From: DATADD01 sp046262355
GTDB lineage: Bacteria; Actinomycetota; CADDZG01; WHSQ01
Direction of reading: 5' to 3'
DNA length: 64,000 nucleotides
Assembly (NCBI GenBank): GCA_046262355.1
Contig: JBHEMX010000091.1
Span: forward strand, 1 to 64,000
Shown here: positions 51,154 through 58,719 of the stretch, piece after piece
Layout of the letters: each line of letters opens with the position of its first letter
How positions within the stretch are numbered: position 1 is the stretch's first letter
The notes under the pieces: model-generated
Seen by the model: the letters and a program-made list of their open reading frames with translations, nothing else
The model's database searches: none
Told to the model about the DNA's origin: nothing
Translations under genes and position numbers: made by a program

Positions 51154-51159
51154 TAGGCT
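51154..51159 (+). promoter_or_regulatory. -10 element TAGGCT of phoU, leaderless configuration
   Basis: TAGGCT, six bases, then ATG 51166. No Shine-Dalgarno. GTTCAGGTTGT at 51128-51138 resembles a degenerate PHO-box unit where the -35 would be. The same region carries the divergent senX3 start. Confidence 0.5.
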
Positions 51160-51165
51160 GCAGCG

Positions 51166-51849
51166 ATGGTCAGGATCAACTTCACCGAGGAGTTGGAGAC
51201 CGCCGAGCAAAGCTTGATGGCCGAAGGCGATGTCGTGCGCCGCCAGCTAGAGAGGGTGTTGGAGGCGCTCGGGCGGCGCGACGCGACGCTCGCGGACCAA
51301 GTGATCCTCGATGATGATCGAGTGGACGACATCTACCTCGCGATCGAGACGCGCATCTTCAATCTCCTCGCACTGCAGTCTCCCGTTGCCCGAGACCTGC
51401 GCTTGGTGAGCGCGATCATCCACTCCAACCTTCACGTAGAGCGGATCGGCGATCTGTGCGTGAACATCGCCAAGTTCGTCAAGGATGAGCAGCCCTATCC
51501 GACGGATTCGCCGATGGTCGCGCGGCTTCACGAAATGGGCGAGCGCGCCGCCGAGATGCTCAACGCGGCGCTGACCGCATTCGCCCGGCGAGATCCCGAC
51601 CTCGCGGAAGAGCTCCCCGTGAAGGACAACGTGCTCGACCGGCTCAACAGGGGCCTCCTGAACGAGCTCAAGGTGCATACGAACGACGAGCACGACTTCG
51701 AGTGGGCGACGAACCTCGTCTTGGTTGCTCGCTACCTCGAGCGCATCGGAGACCACGCGGTGGACATAGGCGAGCAGGTCTCGTTCATCGTGACGGGAGT
51801 CTTCAGAGAGTTCACCGACGCCTCACACCCGGAGCGCCAGCCGAGCTAG
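51166..51849 (+). CDS. phoU: Phosphate signalling protein PhoU
   Basis: 227 residues. Two three-helix PhoU repeats: FTEELETAEQSLMAEGDVVRR, DDDRVDDIYLAIETRIFNLL, SPVARDLRLVSAIIHSNLHVERIGDL; and RAAEMLNAALTAFARRD, LVLVARYLERIGDHAVDIGEQV. The E/DxxxD metal sites are conserved. It represses the phosphate response when phosphate is ample by linking Pst to SenX3. It differs from the broken copy at 48414, so it is probably the active one. It overlaps the convergent phosphoesterase end by four bases. Confidence 0.93.
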   Translation: MVRINFTEELETAEQSLMAEGDVVRRQLERVLEALGRRDATLADQVILDDDRVDDIYLAIETRIFNLLALQSPVARDLRLVSAIIHSNLHVERIGDLCVNIAKFVKDEQPYPTDSPMVARLHEMGERAAEMLNAALTAFARRDPDLAEELPVKDNVLDRLNRGLLNELKVHTNDEHDFEWATNLVLVARYLERIGDHAVDIGEQVSFIVTGVFREFTDASHPERQPS

Positions 51850-52721
51850 GCGGAGCACGAGCCCGGCGCAAGCTCCAGCAGGGTTGCCTCCGGGCGACAT
51901 GCGAAGCGGATCGGCGAGTACTTGCCCGCTCCGAGCCCGGGGCTGACGTGCAGCCATCCGGCACCGATCGGGGTCAATCCGCCGGCTAGGGCGTTCGGCA
52001 GTGAGCAGTTCGTGACGAGTGCTCCTATGCCCGGCAGTCGCACCTGTCCTCCGTGCGTGTGTCCTGCGACGACGAGGTCGAATCCGGCGAGGATCCACTC
52101 GGACACAACATCGGGAGCATGCACGAGCCCGATCGCGAGAACCTCGTCGTTGCAGCGTTCGATGTGCTCGGTCCTGTGTCGCTTGAGATAGGGATCGTCG
52201 ACGCCCGCCAGCCGCAGACGTCCATGCGTGGTCTCCATCACATGGGTCGTGTTTGCCAGCGGTATCCAACCTTTCGAGCGCAGCCCCTTTTCGAGGCGCA
52301 TGGTATCGGCCGGGCGTGTCTTGACGGGACTCTTGTCCGCATCGAAGTACTTCGTGTACGCCTTGAAGGCCGAGACGTAGTAGTCGTGGGACCCGAGGAC
52401 GTAGAGGCGTCCGAGGCGCGCCTCTAGCGGTGTTAACGCTTCCAGGAGCAGGTCGATGCCTGCGTTCTCTTCGATCATGTCTCCGGTGGACAGGATCAGA
52501 TCGGGCGGCTCGCCGAGCACGTCGGGTAGCGCCTTGAGCCAAGCGACGAGTTTGCGGTCACCGGCCCTCATGTGCATGTCGGAGAGATGCAGGACGCGCA
52601 GAGCCGGCGCGCCGGCGTGCAGGGGCACGTCTTTGGTCGTGAGGCGATACCGGAAGGGTTCGTAGAAGGCGTACGCCGCAAGCCCGGCCCCCGTGAGCAA
52701 CGTCGCCGGAACGAGTTTCAT
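51846..52721 (-). CDS. Metallophosphoesterase, YkuE-like
   Basis: 291 residues. N-terminal hydrophobic segment (ATLLTGAGLAAYAFYEPF), then the calcineurin-like domain with VLHLSDMHMRAGDRK, LILSTGDMIEEN, YVLGSHDYY (N of the usual GNHD replaced by S), LVHAPDVV and VVAGHTHGGQVRLP. All but the Asn metal ligand are in place. YkuE-type proteins hydrolyse UDP-sugar lipids or other phosphoesters in the envelope; the substrate here is unknown. Confidence 0.85.
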   Translation of the reverse strand: MKLVPATLLTGAGLAAYAFYEPFRYRLTTKDVPLHAGAPALRVLHLSDMHMRAGDRKLVAWLKALPDVLGEPPDLILSTGDMIEENAGIDLLLEALTPLEARLGRLYVLGSHDYYVSAFKAYTKYFDADKSPVKTRPADTMRLEKGLRSKGWIPLANTTHVMETTHGRLRLAGVDDPYLKRHRTEHIERCNDEVLAIGLVHAPDVVSEWILAGFDLVVAGHTHGGQVRLPGIGALVTNCSLPNALAGGLTPIGAGWLHVSPGLGAGKYSPIRFACRPEATLLELAPGSCSA

Positions 52722-52729
52722 CCGTCGAG

Positions 52730-52735
52730 GATACT
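52730..52735 (+). promoter_or_regulatory. -10-like GATACT before the PP2C gene, leaderless spacing
   Basis: GATACT (TATACT-like), six bases, then ATG 52742; no Shine-Dalgarno. It fits the leaderless pattern, but position -12 is G. Confidence 0.35.
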
Positions 52736-52741
52736 GGTGCG

Positions 52742-54325
52742 ATGAGATTGTCCTTGCGGAGGAAGATCGTCGGAGGCTTCGGCTTGCTTCTCCTTCTCAT
52801 CGCATTGCTCGGCTGGGTCACGTTGTCCCTGTTCAGCTCTCTGCGCTCGGTTCAGAGCAAGGTGTTCAACGAGGCTATACCCGGGCTTGTCGCGGTCAAC
52901 GAGATAGTTCGCTCCTACAGCGCACAATCCGCCGCGATCCGCGGATACCTCATCAACAGCGAGGTACAGCTTCTCAAACAGTACGAGTTCGAGGTCGAAG
53001 AGGCTCGCTTCTGGGAGGAGAGCGCGATGGATCTCTTTCGCTCGGGTGAGGAACGTGAGCAGCTAGATACGTTGGTGGCCGGCGGAGACGAGTTTCACCG
53101 TCTCGTCGATGAGGAGGTCATCCCGCTTGCGCGCGAGGGTCGTCGCTCGCTCGCGTTCAGCCGTCTCGGTGAGAAGGGGCGAAGTGCGTTTGCAACGATA
53201 GAGATCACGGGTGATAGGTTGCGGAATCTCCAAGCCGGCGTCGTGAGCGAGAGCCAGAGCAACCTCAGCCGGCGTAGCACTCAGGCCATCGTGACGTTGT
53301 TCGTGGTCATCTTTGGAGCACTGGGGCTCGGGGTTGTCGTCGCGGTGATCTTGCCGCGGCGGTTGGAAGCGAATATCTCTCGTCTCGTTGAAGCGGTACG
53401 CGCGATCGGGCGCGGGGACTTCAACCAGCGCGTGGAGATCCACTCGGGCGACGAGGTGGAAGAGCTTGCGGTGCGCTTCGGCGAGATGCAGGCCGGACTC
53501 AAACGACTCCAGCAGTTGGTCGCACAGGATCGCGAGCTCGAGATAGCGGCGAGCATCCAACAGAACCTGCTGCAACACTCGATGCCTCAGAGTCCGGGCC
53601 TCGAGCTGATCCCGATCCAGCGTCAGGCGAACCTGGTCGGCGGCGACTGGTACGACGTCGACGGCTCCGGCGGGTCGGTGTCGGTGGTCGTCGGCGATGC
53701 TTCGGGCAAGGGGATAGGCGCGGCGCTGATCGCCACGGTGACGCTGTCGGTCCTGCGCGGCGAAAGACGGCTCGGGGCGACGCCCGGACGGATCATCACG
53801 CGCGCCAACGAGGCACTGCGAGAGGCCACCGACTCCGACTCCTTCACGACGCTGGTGTACGCAACGATCGAACCTCAGAGCGGCGAGGTGAGGTGGCTCA
53901 ACATGGGCCACCCCGCTCCGTTCCTGCTGCGAACGAGCGACGGGGACGGTCCGGCGCGCGGCTACTTCGTCGAGGGCCCTCGCAACCGGGCGCTGGGTTG
54001 GTTCGAGGACCCGGGCTTGGCCGAGACCGTGATCCGCCTCGAGCCGGGCGACCGCTTGGTGCTCTTCACGGACGGATTCCTCGAGGCCAAGGCGGCCGAC
54101 GGGTCCATCTTCGGCGAGGAACGCCTTGCGCAGCAACTGCTGCACGGCGCTCCTCTCAGCTCGGCGGCTCTCGGCGACGAGCTCGTGCGTGGGGTGGAGA
54201 GATTCGCTGCCGGTAAGCTGGAGGATGACTTGACCATGCTGATCGTGGAGTTTCATGGGGAACCTCTGGGGGAACGCGTCTCGAGAAGGTTGACTGGAGA
54301 TGAGCCGTGGCACAGCAGAAGGTAG
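52742..54325 (+). CDS. CHASE3-like sensor, HAMP, SpoIIE/PP2C-type phosphatase
   Basis: 527 residues. TM1 (GGFGLLLLLIALLGWVTLSLF), an extracellular four-helix CHASE3-like region (about 45-180), TM2 (AIVTLFVVIFGALGLGVVVAVIL), HAMP (SRLVEAVRAIGRGDF), a linker helix ELEIAASIQQNLL, and the PP2C-like domain with GGDWYDVDG, VGDASGKGIGAAL, FTTLVYATIEP, FTDGFLEAK and DDLTMLIVEF. The metal Asp residues are present. It should dephosphorylate an anti-sigma antagonist, most simply the STAS protein encoded next. Overlap with that gene is 19 bases. Confidence 0.9.
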   Translation: MRLSLRRKIVGGFGLLLLLIALLGWVTLSLFSSLRSVQSKVFNEAIPGLVAVNEIVRSYSAQSAAIRGYLINSEVQLLKQYEFEVEEARFWEESAMDLFRSGEEREQLDTLVAGGDEFHRLVDEEVIPLAREGRRSLAFSRLGEKGRSAFATIEITGDRLRNLQAGVVSESQSNLSRRSTQAIVTLFVVIFGALGLGVVVAVILPRRLEANISRLVEAVRAIGRGDFNQRVEIHSGDEVEELAVRFGEMQAGLKRLQQLVAQDRELEIAASIQQNLLQHSMPQSPGLELIPIQRQANLVGGDWYDVDGSGGSVSVVVGDASGKGIGAALIATVTLSVLRGERRLGATPGRIITRANEALREATDSDSFTTLVYATIEPQSGEVRWLNMGHPAPFLLRTSDGDGPARGYFVEGPRNRALGWFEDPGLAETVIRLEPGDRLVLFTDGFLEAKAADGSIFGEERLAQQLLHGAPLSSAALGDELVRGVERFAAGKLEDDLTMLIVEFHGEPLGERVSRRLTGDEPWHSRR

Positions 54326-54660
54326 AGATCGAGATCGATGAGACGGCTGATTACCGCATCCTGCGTCCTCGGGGCGACCTTGACGTCTACACCGTCGGCT
54401 CCCTCCGAGACGCCCTCGGTCGCATGATCGAGGAGCAGACCCCCAAGGTCGTCGTGGACCTCGACGGCGTGCCGTTCATGGACTCCTCGGGCCTTGGGGC
54501 GCTCATGGGAGGCGTGCGCCGCCTCAGGGAGACGGGGGGCGACCTCGCGATCTCGTGCACGCGCGAGCAGCACCTGAAGTTGTTCACGATCACCGGATTC
54601 GGCGAGGGCGTGTCGATCGCGCCGACCGTCGAGGAGGCGGCGAAGGGCTTCCGCACCTAG
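54307..54660 (+). CDS. STAS-domain anti-sigma factor antagonist
   Basis: 117 residues, RsbV-like. Motif VVVDLDGVPFMDSSGLGALMG with the phosphorylatable Ser, and YRILRPRGDLDVYTVGSLRDAL at the start. It is coupled to the phosphatase gene, which would activate it by dephosphorylation and so release a stress sigma factor. The matching kinase and sigma factor are not adjacent. GTG start at 54307. Confidence 0.88.
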   Translation: MAQQKVEIEIDETADYRILRPRGDLDVYTVGSLRDALGRMIEEQTPKVVVDLDGVPFMDSSGLGALMGGVRRLRETGGDLAISCTREQHLKLFTITGFGEGVSIAPTVEEAAKGFRT

Positions 54661-54756
54661 GGCCTCGGCCGAGGCACCGGGCGAGTGTGTGAGAGGTTCC
54701 CGTATACGGGATGTGATACCCACTCGACGGGCTCGGTTGGCCACTAGTCCCGTTGG

Positions 54757-54860
54757 ACTACTCCCGATATGGCTCTCGGAGTGAGCCGAAAACTGCCCGG
54801 ACGGACTATCGGATTTCGCGCTCCGCGGCGCTACGGTCTTTCTCGGGTATCGGGAGTAGC
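54757..54860. repeat. Inverted repeat pair upstream of whiB
   Basis: ACTACTCCCGATA (54757-54769) and TATCGGGAGTAGC (54848-54860), 12 of 13 complementary, 78 bases apart, just before the whiB Shine-Dalgarno sequence. In between is GGACTATCGG, a further partial copy. This could be a pair of operator half-sites or a long-range stem in the whiB leader. Nothing else is recognisable in 54661-54881. Confidence 0.5.
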
Positions 54861-54881
54861 TCAGAGCGGGAGGTCTCATCA

Positions 54882-55154
54882 GTGTCGATGGGTCAGGTTG
54901 ATTGCGCGTATCAGGATTGGCGGGCCTATGCGGCCTGCGCGGGCTCGGATCCTGACCTCTTCTTCGCTGCCGGGGCGATCGAGCACAAGCTCGCCAAGCG
55001 GATCTGCCGCCGCTGCCCGGTGCGTCAGCAGTGCCTCAGCTATGCGATGGACGAACCGGTCGATCACGGCATCTGGGGAGGGTTGACCGAGCGCGAGCGG
55101 CGTCGCTACAGACGCCAGGCCGGCGCCGAGGGCTGGCGCACGCTTATCGCTTAG
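54882..55154 (+). CDS. WhiB-family Fe-S transcription factor
   Basis: 90 residues. WhiB domain with four Cys (AACAGSDPDLFF, then KRICRRCPVRQQCLSYAM), the GIWGG turn, and a basic tail ERERRRYRRQ. An additional Cys lies near the N-terminus (VDCAYQ). The cluster senses redox or nitric oxide and the protein binds sigma region 4. GTG 54882 is preceded by GGGAGG at eight bases. Position next to two ArsA-like ATPases matches whiB4 in mycobacteria, but ortholog assignment needs phylogeny. Confidence 0.92.
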   Translation: MSMGQVDCAYQDWRAYAACAGSDPDLFFAAGAIEHKLAKRICRRCPVRQQCLSYAMDEPVDHGIWGGLTERERRRYRRQAGAEGWRTLIA

Positions 55155-55163
55155 AGCGACGCC

Positions 55164-56033
55164 TCAGAGGATCAGCTCCAGGATCACGCACTCGTCGCGC
55201 CAGCGTCTGGCGGTGTCCTCGGGCAGGCCGGGGATGTTGAGGCGCTTCTCGGCGATGCGCTCGGCGACCTCGTCCCACTCCCGGCCGGGGTGAAGGACCC
55301 TCACGTTCGCAGGAAGCTCCGCGACGCTCGAGTTGCGTCCCTTCCATCTCAGGATGACGTCGGCCTCGCGCATGCTCGCGGCGCCTGGGATTGTCTGCTG
55401 GCGCTCACCCGAGAGCACGTAGACCTTGCCTGCCTTGGCGTCGTAGAGGTACCACACGGGCATCGTGCGTTCCGTGCCGTCGAGGGTCCACCTGAGCCAC
55501 AGGATCGTCGACTTCTTGAGCGATTCCTGGACCGCCGCGCTCGACGCCGCGCCGACGGAGCTCCGGACGCTCTCGGGGAACGTGATGTCGGGGCCGAGCT
55601 CGTAGCCGACGTCCTTCCACGTGAGATCCGTGGCCGTGAGCACGTACCAGCTCGAGAAGTCGAAGAACGCCTCGATGCCCTCGCGCGGCGTCGCGTAGTC
55701 CCCGTAGCGCGTGAGCTGGATCTCCCCGTCGGGCCGCTCGGCGAAGCAGAACACCCAGTTGCGGAAGTCCGGCGAGAGGTAGCACTCGGTCCAGTGCGGC
55801 CGGGGCTCGGCGACCTCGAGATGAAGTCCGATCGAGAGCCCGGGAACGCTCGCCTCGAAGGGCGTCCAGTAGACCTGAACCACGCGCCTCACGCTGTCCT
55901 CGAGCTCGATGCGCAAGGTGCCCTTGCGGTCGGCCTCTGTGGCCTCGGCGATGCCTTGGCGGGACACCGCGCGCGCGACTTCGCCGACGATGGCCGCAAG
56001 TCGGCCGGTGAGGGGCTGCTCCGCGACGGCCAT
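55164..56033 (-). CDS. Conserved hypothetical protein (possible split-barrel domain)
   Basis: 289 residues, not recognised with confidence. It begins LTGRLAAIVGEVARAVSRQG; the middle has a Trp-rich section (FFDFSSWYVLTATDLTWKD); the C-terminal part (MPVWYLYDAKAGKVYVLSGE, QTIPGAASMREADVILRWKG) is compatible with a pyridoxamine-oxidase-like split barrel, but this is weak. The start overlaps the SdhC-like gene stop (TGATG), so it is the last member of the ArsA/ArsA/SdhC-like operon. No signal peptide or membrane helix. Confidence 0.7.
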   Translation of the reverse strand: MAVAEQPLTGRLAAIVGEVARAVSRQGIAEATEADRKGTLRIELEDSVRRVVQVYWTPFEASVPGLSIGLHLEVAEPRPHWTECYLSPDFRNWVFCFAERPDGEIQLTRYGDYATPREGIEAFFDFSSWYVLTATDLTWKDVGYELGPDITFPESVRSSVGAASSAAVQESLKKSTILWLRWTLDGTERTMPVWYLYDAKAGKVYVLSGERQQTIPGAASMREADVILRWKGRNSSVAELPANVRVLHPGREWDEVAERIAEKRLNIPGLPEDTARRWRDECVILELIL

Positions 56034-56515
56034 CAGCTGAAGGGCGACGTTTCCCACGCGGACCGCAGCATGAAGAACGCGGCCGGCAGGAAGCCGATGG
56101 TGAACAGAACCAGCTCCGCGTAAGCGAACCGCTTCTGCTGCAGAGCGAGCGAGGGCCAGAAGTCGAACAGGATGATCCGCAGCCCGTTCAACGCGTGGAA
56201 CAGGGTGGCCGCGATGAGCGCGACCTCGAAGGGTTTGAACCACCACTGCTTGTAGAGAGAGATCGTCTCGTCGTACAGCTCGGGGCCAAAACCGGCGCCG
56301 AAGGTGTCGACGATGTGGCCGAAAAGGAACGCGATCACGAGCACGCCCGTGATGCGGTGGGCGGCCCACGACCACTGACCGATGCCCCCTCGGTAGACGG
56401 GTCCCCTATCCGCCTTGCGCAGGCGCAGCAGATCCACCACGAGATAGGCCACGAACAGCCCCGAGCCCACGGTGAGCACGGCGACCAGTCCCTCGATCAG
56501 TCTTGACGCGAGCAT
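56033..56515 (-). CDS. sdhC: Succinate dehydrogenase cytochrome b-like subunit
   Basis: 160 residues with four hydrophobic segments. Conserved SdhC pattern WSWAAHRITGVLVIAFLFGHIVD with heme-ligand His, then LFHALNGLRIILFDFWP. Chains of this type anchor SdhA/SdhB and pass electrons to quinone. SdhA, SdhB and SdhD are not in the window. Instead it sits between ArsA genes and an unknown gene, so it could anchor another oxidoreductase. Confidence 0.82.
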   Translation of the reverse strand: MLASRLIEGLVAVLTVGSGLFVAYLVVDLLRLRKADRGPVYRGGIGQWSWAAHRITGVLVIAFLFGHIVDTFGAGFGPELYDETISLYKQWWFKPFEVALIAATLFHALNGLRIILFDFWPSLALQQKRFAYAELVLFTIGFLPAAFFMLRSAWETSPFS

Positions 56516-56527
56516 CGGTAGTGAATC

Positions 56528-57673
56528 CTACCCTCGGCGGATTCGGTCCGAAGAGAACAACTGATCGGCGATCGCGACAAGGCCGGGGAAGTCGACGGCC
56601 TCACGCTCGAGGTAAGGGACGCGCACCCAGAGATGGCGTGGGATACGTCGGGCGAGGGCGCCTAGGTTGCGCTCCTCCAGGGCCACGACGCGCATGAACG
56701 ACGCGTCGACCTCGAGCAAGCGCGCGAGCAATCGAGCGTCGTCGTCGCCTCGCTCGAGACGGGTCCTCTGCCTGGCGCCGACCTCGACGCCGTCGCCGAA
56801 GCGCGGGTGCACCCGGTTCACCACGAGAGCGCCGAACGGCAGGCCGGCTTCGTCGAGCCTCGATGCGAAGAACGCGGCCTCGGCGACCGACTCCCCGGCC
56901 GGAGAGGTTACGACGACGAACGACGTGGCGGATGAGGACAACAGAGCTGCTACATCGCGCGCCCGTTGCTTGAAGCCTTCGTACATACCTTCGAGGTTGC
57001 CGAAGAACTCGGCGGTGTCATCCAGGACCTCCGCTCCGACGATGCGCTTGACGATCCTGAGGAACGTCATCGCCGCCACGTTCGCGATGCGCATGAAGCC
57101 GCCGCCCGCTTTCATGTAGGGCAGCAGGAACCAACGGAGCACGCGGCTCTCGAAGAAATCGGTCATGCGCTTGGGAGCGTCGAGGAAGTCGAGGGCGTTG
57201 CGCGTCGGCGGAGTATCTATCACGACGAGGTCGTAGTCGTTCTCGGTATGGAGCTCGTAGAGCTTCTCCATGGCCATGTACTCCTGGCTTCCCGACAGGG
57301 TGGCGGAGACGTTGCGATAGAAGCGATTGGCGATGATGCGCTCGGCCTGCTCCCTGGTCGGGGCATAGTTCATGACGACCTTGTCGAACGTCGTCTTGGT
57401 GTCGAGCATCATGGCGTGAAGCTCCCCTGAAGGATCGAGCCCCGCGCGCGTGAACTTGGCGCGCGGAACCTTCGTCGGTTCGCTCGAGAGCTCCTTGAGA
57501 CCGAGCGACGATGCGAGTCGGCGCGCCGGATCGATCGTCAGGACCACGGCCCTCTTCCCGTCGACCGCGGCGCGCAGCGCTATGGCCGCCGCGGCCGTCG
57601 TCTTGCCGACGCCGCCCGAGCCGGCGCAGACGATGATCTTCTTGCGCGCGACGATCTCGTCTATCCGGTTCAC
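56528..57673 (-). CDS. ArsA-family ATPase (second of a pair)
   Basis: 381 residues. P-loop IIVCAGSGGVGKTTAAAAIAL, switch I area VVLTIDPARRLASSLGL, MLDTKTTFDKVV, and switch II YDLVVIDTPPTRNALDFLD. It lacks the Cys triad for arsenite. The GTG overlaps the first ArsA stop (GTGA). Paired ArsA-like proteins next to whiB are known in mycobacteria (Rv3679-Rv3680), where they form a complex. Client unknown. Confidence 0.88.
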   Translation of the reverse strand: MNRIDEIVARKKIIVCAGSGGVGKTTAAAAIALRAAVDGKRAVVLTIDPARRLASSLGLKELSSEPTKVPRAKFTRAGLDPSGELHAMMLDTKTTFDKVVMNYAPTREQAERIIANRFYRNVSATLSGSQEYMAMEKLYELHTENDYDLVVIDTPPTRNALDFLDAPKRMTDFFESRVLRWFLLPYMKAGGGFMRIANVAAMTFLRIVKRIVGAEVLDDTAEFFGNLEGMYEGFKQRARDVAALLSSSATSFVVVTSPAGESVAEAAFFASRLDEAGLPFGALVVNRVHPRFGDGVEVGARQRTRLERGDDDARLLARLLEVDASFMRVVALEERNLGALARRIPRHLWVRVPYLEREAVDFPGLVAIADQLFSSDRIRRG

Positions 57674-58677
57674 AGTTTCTCGACGCGAGCTTCGATCGCG
57701 TCGGCAAGCATCTCGATGTCGGGAAGCTCCAGTCCTGCGGAGAAAAGGAAGGGAAGCTCGACAACCGCCGGATCGAGGCCCTTGCGCAGGTTCTTGAGAT
57801 GCCTCTGCTGGATCGAGCGACGGGCGCGCAAGAAGCGGGCGTGCGCGAGCAGCTCCACGACGTCTTCCTCGTCGAGCTTGAGACCTGCTTGCTTGGCCCC
57901 CAGCATCAGGCGCTCGGGCGGCCCATCGACCGACATCTGCTGCAGCTCGTTGTCTTGAGCTCGAGTTAGCTGCTCGGCATAGACGGCGTTCGCGAACGTC
58001 ACCCCTTGGTGCATGTGCAGGGGGCCGCTCAGCGCTTCGGAGGTCTCGAGCGTCTCGGCAACCGGCATCTCCTCGGCGAGGGTCACGAGGTGGATGCGCG
58101 ACCTGCGCGCGTCGCGTAGCATCGCGAGCAGCCATTCCGACTGCCGCCGGATGGGTCCCACTCGCACCGCGTCGGACAGCCCCGCAGGCGCCGACAGGAA
58201 CGTGCGCATGTGACCGGCGGCCGGAGCGTCGACCACGATCGTGTCGAAGTCGTGGGTCGAGCCTCCTCCGGCTCGTCCCTGCTCCAGATACCAGACCTTG
58301 CCGAGCACGAGGATGTCCTTGAGCCCGGGTGCGGCGGTTGCTATGTAGTCGATGAAGTGCGAGTGCGTGAGGACCCTCGAGATCCGCCGCATGTGGTACT
58401 GGACGCCGAGGTACTCCTCGAGCGCCTTGTCGGGAGCGATGTTGAGCCCCCAGATCCCGGGCAGCAGCTCCGACGGCTCGTAGTCGAGCTTCGAGGCTCC
58501 GAACAGCTTGGGCAGCGTTCCTTTGCGGTCGACCTCCGCTATGCAGACCTTGCGCGAGCGGCGCGCCGCTACGAGCGCGAGGGCCGCCGTGACGGTCGTC
58601 TTGCCGACGCCTCCCTTGCCCGAAACGATCAAGATCTTCGGCGCCAGGAACTCATCGATGAGCATGTGAGGTTCCAT
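57670..58677 (-). CDS. ArsA-family ATPase (first of a pair)
   Basis: 335 residues. P-loop ILIVSGKGGVGKTTVTAALAL, CIAEVDRKGTLPKLFG, FDTIVVDAPAAGHMRTFLSAP. No arsenite-binding Cys triad. The ATG at 58677 gives the expected short N-terminus; the ATG at 58665 is an alternative. It heads a four-gene operon (ArsA, ArsA, SdhC-like, unknown) and is divergent from the NfeD gene with 42 bases between. Confidence 0.88.
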   Translation of the reverse strand: MEPHMLIDEFLAPKILIVSGKGGVGKTTVTAALALVAARRSRKVCIAEVDRKGTLPKLFGASKLDYEPSELLPGIWGLNIAPDKALEEYLGVQYHMRRISRVLTHSHFIDYIATAAPGLKDILVLGKVWYLEQGRAGGGSTHDFDTIVVDAPAAGHMRTFLSAPAGLSDAVRVGPIRRQSEWLLAMLRDARRSRIHLVTLAEEMPVAETLETSEALSGPLHMHQGVTFANAVYAEQLTRAQDNELQQMSVDGPPERLMLGAKQAGLKLDEEDVVELLAHARFLRARRSIQQRHLKNLRKGLDPAVVELPFLFSAGLELPDIEMLADAIEARVEKL

Positions 58678-58719
58678 CCTCGCGTCAGAAGCCCCCGCGC
58701 GCCGTACGATGCTCGTACC

